DNA of 51,248 bases. Source: Elysia marginata (Eukaryota > Mollusca > Gastropoda > Plakobranchidae). The DNA is taken from NCBI GenBank assembly GCA_019649035.1, contig BMAT01000546.1:82553-133800 (forward strand). Reading direction: 5' to 3'. The position numbers and the translations under genes were made by a program. The notes beneath the pieces were generated by a model, which was not told the origin of the DNA, made no database searches, and saw only the letters and a list, made by a program, of their open reading frames with translations. This document shows, in pieces, positions 41,383 through 51,248 of this stretch (its first letter is position 1; every line of letters starts with the position of its first letter).

Positions 41383-44300
41383 TAAGAAAAACAAGTATAG
41401 TTGAAGTAAAAGTAGGACAGTGATAAAAAAGGAATATATTGCTAGACAAAACTTATAAAACTATGGGCTATCAAGTGAGTAATAACTCACTTTGGTCACG
41501 CACTCTTGCCTAATAAGCCTGCCCAGAATTGTGCTTTAGTGCTTCAAAAAATGTTGGAGAACATGGACAACTGACTATGTATGTTGAGATTTTTTAGTCT
41601 ATATTGTGTAACAAGGGTTTCTTTAAAGAGCCTTGCTATGGCTTAGGTTTACCAAATGTCATCTTTAAAAAAGCTTCATCAAGAATTGTCAATTGCCTTA
41701 CACTTACAGCCTTTGCAAGGAAGTCAATGACACCTCAATGAGTTTGCTTCCTGCTCTGGTTCTGCGGGTTATTGAGTAGGTCTACCTTGCCTCCCGACAA
41801 CAGTATGTATGACTAGGTCTGACAGTCTCCTCTGACAAACATGGGTGCAAGCAAGGCACTGTGCTAACCCCTTTCTTTGTCTGCATTTATAAAACAGACA
41901 ATCAACCTATGACCAATGACTGTATTATTACAAAATATGCAGACAACACCGTTTTGACGTGACTGATCACTGCTGACTGTATAAATTACATAAGAAAAAT
42001 AGAGAAATTTGTAGAGTGGTGTGACAGCAACTCTACAGCTAAATGTAAAAAAAAAAACATAAAGAGAGGATCCTTGGTTAATGTTTGAGTGGGAAAGAAC
42101 CAGAATCAATCAAAATAAACAACACAGTTGTAGAGCGGGTTAAAAACTTTAATTATTTGTGTCATTTTGGAAAAAAAATTATCTTGGGACAAAAAAAACA
42201 TCATTAAGAAGATAAAAATACGTTTATATTGCCTCAGAAATTTTAGGTCTTTCAGTGTGATCAATAAAGTCCTGCAATAATATTGCTTTACTCCTCAATG
42301 TTGGGCACTGCCCTCAGTTTTGAAATTGTTTGTTGGAGTGGGAACATTTCTAAGCAAGATCACAATCTGCTGGGCGAAATCCTAATTTAAGTCTGTGGCC
42401 TAAACGGAAAGAGACAAGAAATTAACAAGGCAATATGCCAAAGGACAATGTAAAACAAATGAAGAGCATACTCAAAGAAAACACCCAGCCTCTTAGAAAA
42501 GAATACAAAGAAAGGCGGATAGCACACAGAGGAAAGTTCAGGGTACCAAATACAAAGGACGTGATAGGCAGCTCCTCTCCACCCCAGTGAGTGTGAACAT
42601 GGCTGGTGTGCTAATCATTGCTTACTTTACCATTCCCCCAAGTACTTGTTTACCAGGCTCCTAGTCTCTTACCATTATTCTCAATCACATCATTATATGT
42701 ATTTTATTGAATTAATCCTGATACTTTTAATACGAAAACTTTGTTTTTGTTAATTTTGAATCTTATTTACTAAGATTTATAAATAAAGCAAGACCATTTC
42801 TTATTGTCAAATATATCATTTAATTTGACCCTATTTGAACCCTATGTTCTGTTTAGGCCATATTATTTACACCATATTAAGACCGCACATTTAAAAAAAA
42901 TATATAACAATACTTACATTCCATATTTACATATTTATTTTTAACATCTATATCATTATTCACTTTCTATATCAGGTAAACTGTGTGTGTATTTATACAA
43001 TTTTCAAACTATGCACATTGAATTTCCCCACTGAAATCGAATAAGAAATATCTTATCTTACCTAGCAAAAAAAATAATATGTGAACATAGAGTTTGCAAA
43101 TAATGAAAACTAAAAATCTTAAACCCATAGAAATAAATAGAAACATCTGAATGGAGATAAGCTCTAAAAGATTTACCATATCTCTGTCCTTGCTGTAAAA
43201 GCGATCTATAAAATTACTGAAAATTTCTTCTGGCATGAAATTTAGGGAACTGGCTAAATTTTCTTGATTGATTATAATACTTATATTTAAAAATGTACAA
43301 GTTAGCTATGGTCGTCTGTAGTAAAAATACATAATTGCTTTTACCTCATCCTGTCCTAGCCTGCATTGTTAAGAGCAAAATTTTCCATCTATTTTGCAGT
43401 CATAATGATATACTTTAAGTCTGAATCTGGTAACTGATGCCTACAGCTCATGGGTGTTACTGAAAAATTTCACCACCCCTGAAATTTGTTACTGAGAATG
43501 TAGGCGGAAACGTGAATCCCTTTGTCTAATATATAAACAATAGTAATTAGTAGTGAGCCTGCATTAAAGCGATATTTCATTTCTCATGTTCAGACTAACA
43601 GGAAATGTCACAGCTGTTTTGTTAGTACAAGGGAATCCTCTTTAGATAAACCCCTCTGGGCCCAAATAAAAAAGTTTATTTTAACCAAAGTTTATATTAA
43701 GCGGTATCAATATAAAGAAAAAAAAGTAAAGGGATAAAAAACCTAGTTTACCAAAGTTCATCTTAAACAAGGTGTATCATAAGCGGATTCCACTGTAAAT
43801 TTCAAGTGCTGCTTGATCATGAGAAGGGCCTCAAGATTATTAGGAGTCATTCTGGTACTGTCTTTCTCCGTTTTATCGTCCATCAGTTTAAAAGACCCTT
43901 CAACAATGGGCCCACAAAAAGCAGGCAAGGTTGCTTTAACCAACTTCGTCAAAAGTTTGTATTTTGGCTGACCATTTTTGGGTTGTTTAAATAAATGGCA
44001 GAACCAATCAGTATTAATTCTGGAGTTTTCTGTTTAGGCATGTCAAAACTTTCTCTTTATTAATGACAATGAGCCCCCGTCATGTTGCAAATTGCATTTC
44101 TAGATCACGAGATCAATAACATCTATGTTAGAAGAATCTATTAGTAAATGTCTTGAAGTGACCTAATGTAGTCAAAATAAGCATATAAGCCTTAATACAT
44201 TATAGGTCTAGTTTGTAGATCTAAATCTATGCTCGCACTAGATCTAAGAGATCGGTAATCTTCAATATTTTTCATGATCTCGAACTCCGTGGTTTGGACA

Positions 44301-47163
44301 CTCATCCCGAATTGCGTAAATAGATCTAGTCTAGATCTAGATCTAGTGATTTTAAAGTAGATCTAGATCTACACCCTTAGTTAATTACGGCTTTCCATTC
44401 ATTCCAATGTATATTGGTAACTTGAAGTGTTTTCAAAGTCCGTGAGAAGTGAAATGTTTACAATTTCTGTCATTCCGGCCCTGAGCCATCAAGCGGTATC
44501 TAAATTTAGAAAAATAGACATAAAAGCAATGCCTTGCGCCTGCGAGACCTTGCTTTTGAACATCACCGAGGGCATAGTTCTCAAGATTACATTGCAGCAG
44601 CTGACAAAAAAATTAGACCACTCTTTTAGAGCTGACCAATCAGAACGGCGTTGGCAGTATGACGTCACAACAACAGGTAGGGCTTCCCGGTGGTAGGGAT
44701 GCAAGATCGGTCTTGGGCTTGGGCACAGGAAAGGGTCCATTAAAGAAAAACGAAAAAAAGCTGCTGGCAAAACACAGCTTAATTGTTTGTTCATCAACCG
44801 ATGGTAAAAAACCTTACCACCATAAATGTTTCATTGCGGAAAGTTATATTATCCCGGCAAATTATCTTTCATTTTTTTCTTGTCCCGGAAATCCAGGATA
44901 TCCCGGAAAAATAACACCCATGCTACAGCTACATAAAAAAATACGTTTACGAACCCCCCGTCCCCTAAATAAACAATTTAACAGAGGAAAAACCAAAACA
45001 GATTAGATAAAGGAAAGACAAAACTCACAAAAAAAAAAGCCAAACGACACAGGAAAAGAGGTAATAGGAAAACTTTTAACATATCAAGAAAACTAAGAAG
45101 CAGATGTCAAGAAGTTATTTTGAATGAGTTAGATGTTTTAGATACTGTATGTGGTGCTGTTGTCGACTTGGAACTAGAGGCTTGAGGTTCAGCCCGTCTT
45201 GCCAGGTCAACATTTAATCCTTGGGATAAACTACTGACATGTATTTCTCGCATCCAGGGTGAATAAGTCGCAAGACGGAAATTTATTTTTTTTTAAACAT
45301 AGTTTAAAGGTAATTATTTCCTTCTTTTTCTCAACATTTCATAACAACAAAGGTTTTAATATCTTTCCACAAAATGTAGATAGTTTCATTCAATGTTAAT
45401 GTTTGGAAAACTCGGCTTGTAGAAAACCAAGGTAAAGCACTGAGAGCATTGTGGTGGATAAGAAAATTATGGAAAACACTCTTCACTTTACATATACTTT
45501 AGAATACTGCCACATGCTTACCTGGCCACGGGTACATTTCTCCACGCTGGGAAACTGTTCAATCAGGGCGCAGGTCTTGGGAGCTTTCTCACAGTTGGCC
45601 TTGTTCTTACGACCTGGGAGAAGGAAAAACACAATACCGATACAGAGTGATGTAACAAATATACTACATCTAATTCTTTATTACTCTACCTTCTACCCTC
45701 TTCCTTCCCTCTATTCTCCCCCAGACCAACCTCATAGTATACACAAGCACACCTTGGTTCAGCATTCTTTTTACATCCGGATTTTCATCATGCATTCAAT
45801 AATCACATTTACCTGTTAAAGCATTTATTGATAGATGACTTTCATACTTTATTCTTGCTACTTTTAAGAAGTCTGAGGGGTCACATGATTTTCTACGAGC
45901 CAGTACAAGTCATACCCACTTTGTAGATTTTCGAGATAAATTACAGGCATGCCAACCTCCTGAGACCATTCCATAGATCTACACACTTGACTTGCCAATC
46001 TCCTCTTACAGGAGACTAACCTTGCTGGAAGAGAGTGAACTGCTTCCAGTCACCAGTGTCTCTGAGATTTTCATCTTCTGGCTGGAAGGCGCCAGTCTTG
46101 GCGTTGAGCTGGGCCAGGCCTTCGTCACGTATAGCCTTCCAGTTCTCCTTTAGGGCCTGCACCAGAGATAACATATCATGCATGTAAGAATCAACTTAAG
46201 GCAGAATATGTACAATTCTATAGAGTTTACTTTACAACAGGCAGACTTTATCCTGGAATCTGCGGGGGGAAAAAGCAAAGAGGCCTAACCAAAAAACAGA
46301 TGAAACAGAGACCTGCACGTAGACATGGCAGCAATAGGACTGACTTAAGAGCCTGTTGGACAGAATCAGCCTGGGCCATGATGCCTGAAGAGCTCTTGTT
46401 GGTGGCCTTTGTCCTAGGGGTTATCAGATTAGGTGAGGAAAAGGTGCACAGCATGGCACAAGATTCTCCATTAATCTTTAAAACAAAACTGTAAATGGAT
46501 TGAGCAAAACGTCAATTGCAGTTTATACTCATAAAATACACCACTTTAACACATGAGAATCAAACTTTGTCCACTTTCAAGTCAAGCTTTTTCCAATTTG
46601 GTGCTTTTATTTCTTATTCTTATTTACTTTAGTTTATATTTGCAAAAGTGACAATGGCTATATTGTATTATAAAATACGGTCAAGGGGTGCAACAATTTT
46701 ACAAAAACAATAAATAAAATGCTATCTGGTTTCTTATATTCCAGGCAATTTAAAATGCTTAGCAAATAGCTGTTTAAACAGATTTGATGTTTTTGAAAAT
46801 GTGTACTGACCCAGAAAAAAGTGCTGTGAAAGAACATTACAGTCTATATGGTTTCTAAAACTACACCTTATGCTACATAAAGTGATTAATTATTTTTCAA
46901 TTACTTTGTCTTTGTCCAATATTTAAAATTACAGGGTTTAAGTCTAGTCCTGACTCACACAGCATCATTGCATAGACTCGGCCGCTACCGCTACATGCAG
47001 GGCATGAAGCTTGCTGGGTACTGACCTTGAAAAAGTTGGTGTAGCCTGTCTGCTCCACTGTCCACCAGGGGCGGCTGGTCAGACCATCCACGTTGTAGAG
47101 AGACCTCTGCCAGGCTGAGAGAAACAAACTTTTGTCTTCCCCGGCCTGGTAGACACCCCTAGC
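38788..47163 (-). CDS. ASPH: Aspartyl/asparaginyl beta-hydroxylase, C-terminal catalytic domain (5 exons, 5'-partial)
   Basis: Coding exons in transcript order: 47163-47026, 46156-46021, 45613-45522, 39615-39485, 38938-38788. All borders are GT/AG and phases match, giving 215 residues plus TAA. The protein hydroxylates Asp/Asn in EGF-like domains of secreted and membrane proteins in the ER lumen, using Fe(II) and 2-oxoglutarate. Visible catalytic features: [18 protein letters not shown] (iron His, 2-oxoglutarate-contacting Arg and His) and [10 protein letters not shown] (second iron His), followed ten residues later by the Arg that binds 2-oxoglutarate. These match human H679, R688, H690, H725 and R735. 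The ending VDVWHPELT...QRR is the family's usual C-terminus, so the 3' end is complete. The TPR and transmembrane regions must lie upstream, beyond the window or unrecognised. Intron 4 (39616-45521) contains LINE remnants and a MITE. Confidence 0.97.
39485..39615 (-). CDS. ASPH: ASPH exon, first iron-ligand histidine
   Basis: 131 bases (acceptor ATGGCAG, donor GTAGGT). It encodes [20 protein letters not shown] and then [11 protein letters not shown]. It contains the Ser and Met that line the 2-oxoglutarate pocket, the first iron His, and the Arg and His that contact 2-oxoglutarate. The final two bases AG pair with A of the next exon to make Arg. Confidence 0.96.
39830..41260 (-). pseudogene. 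LINE reverse transcriptase remnant in an ASPH intron
   Basis: Minus strand order: [43 protein letters not shown] (RT motif with the first catalytic Asp), [22 protein letters not shown] (active site, 40637-40620), [15 protein letters not shown], then [14 protein letters not shown] near the C-terminus and CSQEERG. Several frameshifts separate the blocks. Same strand as ASPH, within intron 39616-45521. The endonuclease part was not seen. Confidence 0.85.
41316..41382. repeat. GAAA/GA microsatellite ending in a G run
   Basis: GAAAGAAAGAAAG passes into about 20 GA dinucleotides and then nine G. It lies between the two LINE remnants of the ASPH intron. Confidence 0.95.
41740..42620 (+). pseudogene. 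Second LINE reverse transcriptase remnant in the ASPH intron
   Basis: Plus strand encodes [21 protein letters not shown] sequence, KYADNTVLT (active site YADD changed to YADN), [35 protein letters not shown] and LLYSSMLG, with many stops. Opposite to the host gene and of a different LINE lineage from 39830-41260. Confidence 0.75.
42700..43620. other. ASPH intron, nothing recognised
   Basis: AT-rich; the minus-strand frame at 43009-43236 has no family motif and lacks splice support. Confidence 0.35.
43628..43795. mobile_element. Small pogo-like MITE, diverged relative
   Basis: 168 bp ending GGATTCCACTG and beginning CAAGGGAATCC, flanked by TA (43626-43627, 43796-43797). Same terminal signature as 29032-29187 but a diverged middle. 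It lies in an ASPH intron. Confidence 0.6.
44205..44375. repeat. TCTAGA repeat cluster in an ASPH intron
   Basis: Runs of AGATCTAGATCTAG between about 44322 and 44372, preceded by scattered single copies from 44208. Confidence 0.75.
45225..45445. repeat. Inverted-end repeat, truncated copy in an ASPH intron
   Basis: It contains the left end CTCGCATCCAGGGTGAATAA and the middle TTTAATATCTTTCCACAAAA shared with the other copies. The right terminus is missing. It ends about 80 bp from an ASPH exon. Confidence 0.5.
45522..45613 (-). CDS. ASPH: ASPH exon, disulfide segment
   Basis: 92 bases (acceptor CTCCCAG, donor GTAAGC). It encodes [16 protein letters not shown]. The two cysteines seven residues apart correspond to the disulfide pair near the human active site (C641/C648). 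Confidence 0.94.
46021..46156 (-). CDS. ASPH: ASPH exon, [10 protein letters not shown] segment
   Basis: 136 bases ending in phase 1 (acceptor GTGCAG, donor GTTAGT). It encodes [15 protein letters not shown] and [19 protein letters not shown], both diagnostic of animal ASPH. Confidence 0.95.
47026..47163 (-). CDS. ASPH: ASPH exon, start of oxygenase region
   Basis: 46 codons, phase 0 at both ends; acceptor CCCAG and donor GTCAGT on the minus strand. It includes the family landmark [11 protein letters not shown] followed by [12 protein letters not shown], which joins the TPR-like region to the hydroxylase domain. It is the most 5' ASPH exon recognised; the next upstream exon was not found in 47164-51248. 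Confidence 0.93.
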
Positions 47164-47461
47164 CTGGGAAAAAATAGCATTCAATGTATAGCATTCAATG
47201 GGTTAGTGTGTGTATGTATCATAAGATATATCTATATACATTGACTATCTATCCAAAGGGCAGATACACTAAGAGCTGAGGGGGGCAGTTGGTATTTTCA
47301 AAAATATTATGAAAATACCTCTATAGGGGTAGTTTCACAACATGCTCTGAAACAATCGGGAAATGTACAGAGGAGGTGGGTGGAATAAAGTCTATGCAGC
47401 CATAAAGCAGCCAAATGAATTTAGATAGGGTGGGGCTGCTAGTAGAGATCTACTTTGTTTA

Positions 47462-47573
47462 AAAAATTAGATAGGCCTAGACCATTAGGGAGATCATGCT
47501 CTAGGTTGCTTAGATTTACTTTGAGGTGTTTGGCTTGTTCACTAGGACAGTACGATGCGTGATTAAGGTAGAG
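47462..47573 (+). repeat. 112-bp direct repeat, left copy
   Basis: AAAAATTAGATAGGCC at the left to GATTAAGGTAGAG at the right. Identical base for base to 49111-49222. It does not start with TG, so it may be part of an LTR rather than the whole. Confidence 0.9.
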
Positions 47574-48124
47574 TAACGGATTATGACTGTCTCGTGTATA
47601 CATATGTAACTCTAATCACGGACTCAAGACGTTGCTACTGAGTGCCTATCAGATTAGCTGCTTCGATACATGTAGGCCTACTGTGTCACTGTGTTAGTTT
47701 TACTGTTAGTTGAGGTAGTGACTTGATCGAGTGCGGCTCTCAGACTGTGGAAACATGGATTATATTTTACATAATTTATTTGTAAGTATTTGCTTACCAG
47801 TAAAGCCATGGATCTATTGGCCTACCTAATTCATTCCTCATTTATGTGGTTAAAGATCTGTATGTATTTCTAATTTATATTTAGTTCTGTGATGCCGAAC
47901 GCTTCTAACCATTTTAGTAGACACATTCCGGTTCTGCCCTTCCCTTAGTCTGATGTTACAATATTATTCCTTTTGTCGCATTCTGGTCATTGCAGATCTA
48001 GGTGTAATTGTCTCTTTTGTTCTTTTAATTTCAGAACTGTGGTCATTGTTTTTGGGTTTAATAAACCATTCCAACAAATAGACAGCGTTCTTATCTATGA
48101 CCACAGTTAAATAAATTAAGAACC

Positions 48125-49090
48125 ATGCCTGCGGTTGCATGCCCGATCCCTGGGTGTGACTACGTGACAGCAGATCTTGACGCCGCTATCGTCGCCGCGC
48201 TCATCACTGCCCACACGACCACCCACACCCATGGAGCAACGGCAGCAGTGAAAGCCGACAGAGTCAAGCGCCCTGTCATCTCCGCCGCTGGCACCAGCGA
48301 GGATTGGCAATACTTCATATCCAGATGGTCCGATTACGTCGAAGCGACCAAAGTCACCGGCCGGGACAGAGCTCTCCAACTTCTCGAATGCTGCGACGAG
48401 CCGCTCCGGAAAGACATCGCGCGATCAGCAGGCGGCAGCCTGACCCACAAGACAGAGGCCGAGATACTAGCTGCCATTAAGAAGCTAGCTGTACGCCAGG
48501 AGAACACAATGGTGGCCAGAGTGGCTCTACACAACATGCGTCAAGACCGCGATGAACCCATCCGTGCATTCGGGGCCCGCCTTGCTGGCCAAGCTAGCGT
48601 CTGTAAATTCACCATCGAATGCCCCCATGAGCTTTGCGGCCGTGATGTCAACTACACCGACGCCATACTACGTGACGCCCTTATCCGCGGCACAGCTGAC
48701 TCTGATATCCAACTAGACCTCCTTAGCGACAAGAACCAGGACATGAGCTTGGAAGACGTCCTTCAGTTTGTGGAAGCCAAAGAAGCCGGCAAACGGTCAG
48801 CCTCCCGCCTGCTCGATACCCACGCAACTGATGCCACATCAGACATGGTTGATGCCACATCTAGCAGCTATAAAAAGAAACACCGCCTCGCCCTACAGGC
48901 CGACAAGAAGGAAACCTGCACATATTGCGGACAGATTGGCCATGGTGTCCGCTCTCCAGCCCGAGCCAGAAGGACTGACTGCCCAGCCTATGGTCACAGA
49001 TGCAAACTGTGCAACAGAGACCATCATTACGAATCCGTCTGCCGCAGCAAAGACAGACCATTGAAGGGCCGGCCACAGTCAGCAAACTAG
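48125..49090 (+). CDS. Retrotransposon gag protein, intact 321 codons
   Basis: A single uninterrupted frame from ATG to TAG. The N-terminus has a zinc-finger-like C-x4-C...H-x4-H pattern (CPIPGC near residues 6-11, then HTTTHTH). The middle (about 60-210) is helical, with DWQYFISRWSDYVEATKV and HNMRQDRDEPIRAFGARLAG resembling gypsy capsid. The C-terminus has Cys/His clusters: CTYCGQIGHG and CPAYGHRCKLCNRDHHYESV, expected nucleic-acid-binding knuckles. The codons are GC-rich and CpG-rich, unlike the neighbouring AT-rich DNA, which marks recent arrival. The product would form capsid-like particles and bind RNA; expression is unknown. A domesticated gag cannot be ruled out but the flanking identical repeats argue for a recent transposon. 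Confidence 0.8.
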   Translation: MPAVACPIPGCDYVTADLDAAIVAALITAHTTTHTHGATAAVKADRVKRPVISAAGTSEDWQYFISRWSDYVEATKVTGRDRALQLLECCDEPLRKDIARSAGGSLTHKTEAEILAAIKKLAVRQENTMVARVALHNMRQDRDEPIRAFGARLAGQASVCKFTIECPHELCGRDVNYTDAILRDALIRGTADSDIQLDLLSDKNQDMSLEDVLQFVEAKEAGKRSASRLLDTHATDATSDMVDATSSSYKKKHRLALQADKKETCTYCGQIGHGVRSPARARRTDCPAYGHRCKLCNRDHHYESVCRSKDRPLKGRPQSAN

Positions 49091-49110
49091 CGATATAATA
49101 AAAATATAAT

Positions 49111-49222
49111 AAAAATTAGATAGGCCTAGACCATTAGGGAGATCATGCTCTAGGTTGCTTAGATTTACTTTGAGGTGTTTGGCTTGTTCACTAGGACAGT
49201 ACGATGCGTGATTAAGGTAGAG
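49111..49222 (+). repeat. 112-bp direct repeat, right copy
   Basis: Identical to 47462-47573. Similarity stops abruptly after GGTAGAG, where unrelated sequence (CCCATTATCGG) begins. Confidence 0.9.
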
Positions 49223-50965
49223 CCCATTATCGGATTCTAAAACTTGCTGGGTCTGGGTTCAAAGCAAAGATTCATCTGTGGGTCTAGCTTTTAAATAGAT
49301 GTTATTTCGTGGTTCCTCTCTGTCCATGGAACCAAAGAGCATATTATCTGGACTGATATCATTACCTTGACTGGAGATTACGAGATAAAAACAATGGTGA
49401 AAAAAATTCTCTTGCAGGTCTCTAGATTAGAACAAGTTTGCAGAGCTCCAAGAGAGCTCTCACGTCATCTAAGCTTGACCCAAAAGAACTTTTCCATGAA
49501 TCTACCTTGCCATCTCAGGTAAGCTCTTTAAGAAGTCCACGGTTACTTGCATCTAACAAAGTACATTCACATTTTTTTCTAAATAAAGACCTACAATGAC
49601 AGCAAGAAATGACAGCTCAAAGCCTAAAATCTATTGTCAGTCAGACCTGGACAAGTCTGGTTGAAATCTTGCCTCCGAACTATAGTATAGGCCTAGCAGA
49701 GCTCTTTCCCAAAACCCTGTTTATTTGTCGAGGTAAAGAGCAAGATTTTAAAATGACTTCCTAGCACATGAAAAAGCTGAGAACACAATCTAGATTTTAT
49801 GTCTAACCACAAGAGAACCATACTCAGCTATTCTATATAATCATGCCGTAGACACAGTCTGATCTGAAGATAGTACAATCCTCAAAAAAAGGGGGAAGGA
49901 GAATAACAAAAAAAAAAACAAACAACATGATGTACTAATAAGGAGAACACATGAAGAAAAGACATTTAAGATGGGAAGAGGATTTCCTGAAGTAAAAAGA
50001 CAGTTGATTCATATGCTAGATGAATCAATGGAATGTATGAAGACCAAAAGAAAGAATGGCAATGTAATTGATGGTGAATTCATTCTTTCATTCTTTTCAA
50101 CTAAAAGCATGTTATCAGATAGATTTAGATATAATTATTTAGGGGCCTAGACCTAGATTTCATGAACCAAAATAATGCATGCATTTTGGATCACTATCTC
50201 ATGACCAAATTTTTAAGTTTCATGAAATGGCCTTATTAAATTGTGATTGTTTTGATCCATGATAACTCCGTTTCGGCTGGGAATGATATAGATGACTATG
50301 GGCTGAAGATCGTACTTCTCCCGCAATGGTTTATGCAGGCTGATTCGAAATCTTTGTAGCTCACAATTAATGTTTATCAAGTGGTTGATGTGTACCCATA
50401 ATGCCATGCTTGTTCAACTGTTTATTGTTCAACAAAAGGATCTGAGCCCAAGAAGTAGGAACAAAGAAACACCGTGAATATTCAAAGAAAACCTCTAAAC
50501 CTTGGGTGCCTTATAAACAATTGGATGGTGGTTTCTAACCTTAAAAGGAAGGTTTTCCTTTAATCAAGTTTTCGCTTCTCATTGGTCATGAACATACCAT
50601 CAAACAAAACTCTAAAGGAAAAATATGAAAGATTTGTCAAGGGGTTTCCCCCAAAATGTTAAACATTTTTATAGATCTTGAATTAAGATATTGCAATTAC
50701 ATGTATTGACTTTGTTAGGAAACATTATATGACACCCTTATTTTGTAAACTGAAATCTTCAATTTCCATTGTTAATGCTTTCATGTTTTTTGTGTAAACA
50801 TTGGTTTGTAATATTTGGGACAATTCATGTCAAGGACCACAATGTTCAATCAATGTTTAATAAGAGAGGAGGGGGGAGGTTGGTGAATAGCAGAAAAAAA
50901 GAGGCTATTTGTTGAGTGGGATATTTCTGGTTTAAGAAAGGAGGTTGATTGATTGAAGGGTATTT
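49223..50965. other. Region right of the gag element, nothing firmly recognised
   Basis: Mostly AT-rich. A 64-codon minus-strand frame at 50213-50407 (LREKYDLQPIVIYIIPSRNG) looks less random than most but matches no family I know, and its borders do not help. No ASPH exon was identified here. Confidence 0.3.
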
Positions 50966-51195
50966 TTACAAGCCCAATTCCACTTCAAAGGTGCTCTCAG
51001 GGCTTGGGTCCCAATGACAATTTACTGGCTTCCACCCAGAGACTAGCGGGGATACAATGACTTAGCCTCAGCCGGTCACATTATACTGACACCAACCCAA
51101 CCAGTAGGGGCCCGGACTGTGCTCGGCTGAGTTTTGAACCCGCGACCTCTTGGCCACGGAGCGAAGCCTCTACCAACTGAGCTATCTAGGCCCCC
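50966..51195 (-). mobile_element. tRNA-derived SINE, family 2
   Basis: Minus strand head GCCTAGATAGCTCAGTTGG (box A) and GCGGGTTCAAAAC (box B) with a recognisable D-arm and anticodon-arm region, then a body of about 150 bp. It differs from family 1 in head and body. It is not a bare tRNA gene because the body continues without an acceptor-stem partner. Confidence 0.75.
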
Positions 51196-51248
51196 ATTAA
51201 GAAAGGAGGACAGAAGTGAGAGAGATAAGAGAAAGAGAAATGGGGGGG

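Larger units (their letters stand above)
47462..49222 (+). mobile_element. Young gag-only LTR-retroelement fragment with identical 112-bp direct repeats
   Basis: It consists of a 112-bp direct repeat (47462-47573), about 550 bp containing AATAAA at 48060-48065, an intact gag (48125-49090), 20 AT-rich bases, then the same 112 bp (49111-49222). No pol, primer-binding site or polypurine tract was seen. It may be a gypsy element whose pol and most of the 3' LTR were deleted, or a gag-only non-autonomous element. It sits upstream of the first ASPH exon seen, in opposite orientation. Confidence 0.7.

Noticed and set aside
49444..49518. Possible 75-bp plus-strand exon bounded by TTTGCAG and GTAAGC
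   Set aside because: 25 open codons with good splice borders, but no family match, no neighbouring partner exon and wrong strand for ASPH.
50213..50407. 64-codon minus-strand frame with IVIYIIPSRNG
   Set aside because: Looks somewhat protein-like but has no recognised family, no splice support and no homologue in the window.
51110..51195. Apparent tRNA gene at the right edge
   Set aside because: tRNA-like head without a proper 3' acceptor half, continuous with a SINE-like body.

Overview
The window looks like nuclear DNA of an invertebrate animal, most plausibly a gastropod mollusc. It is AT-rich and intron-rich, and it carries clusters of palindromic TCTAGA repeats, tRNA-derived SINEs, several LINE remnants, many short inverted-repeat elements (MITEs) and Ty3/gypsy retrotransposons. 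The gastropod assignment is inference from repeat style and from the aspartyl/asparaginyl beta-hydroxylase (ASPH) sequence. No marker in the window proves it.

Two host protein genes can be assembled from spliced exons, and they converge. On the + strand, seven coding exons from 2947 to 22906 join in frame with GT/AG borders. They encode a 430-residue type I membrane protein with a signal peptide, one four-cysteine CUB domain, one transmembrane helix and a long cytoplasmic tail ending in two Pro-Ser-Tyr motifs, one of them a canonical PPxY. On the - strand, five exons from 47163 down to 38788 encode the last 215 residues of ASPH, including the whole iron/2-oxoglutarate active site. Its N-terminal exons lie beyond the right edge or were not recognised.

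Most of the remaining sequence is mobile DNA. The 7.4-kb last intron of the CUB gene holds a decayed, complete-length Ty3/gypsy element (15930-21513) with 235-bp LTRs and a 5-bp target duplication. That element was later hit by a second LTR-like insertion (18936-19633) and by a hAT-like MITE with a 6-bp target duplication (20474-20751). Earlier introns carry a pogo-like element with an expanded G-rich minisatellite, a SINE, a mariner remnant and other dispersed repeats. The 15.9 kb between the two stop codons holds the 3' UTR of the CUB gene, more MITEs, LINE fragments and a long unassigned AT-rich stretch that may include the ASPH 3' UTR. ASPH introns contain LINE remnants on both strands. 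Upstream of the first ASPH exon seen lies a very young gag-only retroelement (47462-49222) with an intact 321-codon gag and two perfectly identical 112-bp direct repeats. A different tRNA-derived SINE closes the window.

No bacterial-type operon, CRISPR array, rRNA or functional tRNA gene was seen. The strongest candidates for new biology are the CUB-TM-PPxY receptor, the 6-bp-TSD MITE family and the gag-only retroelement.
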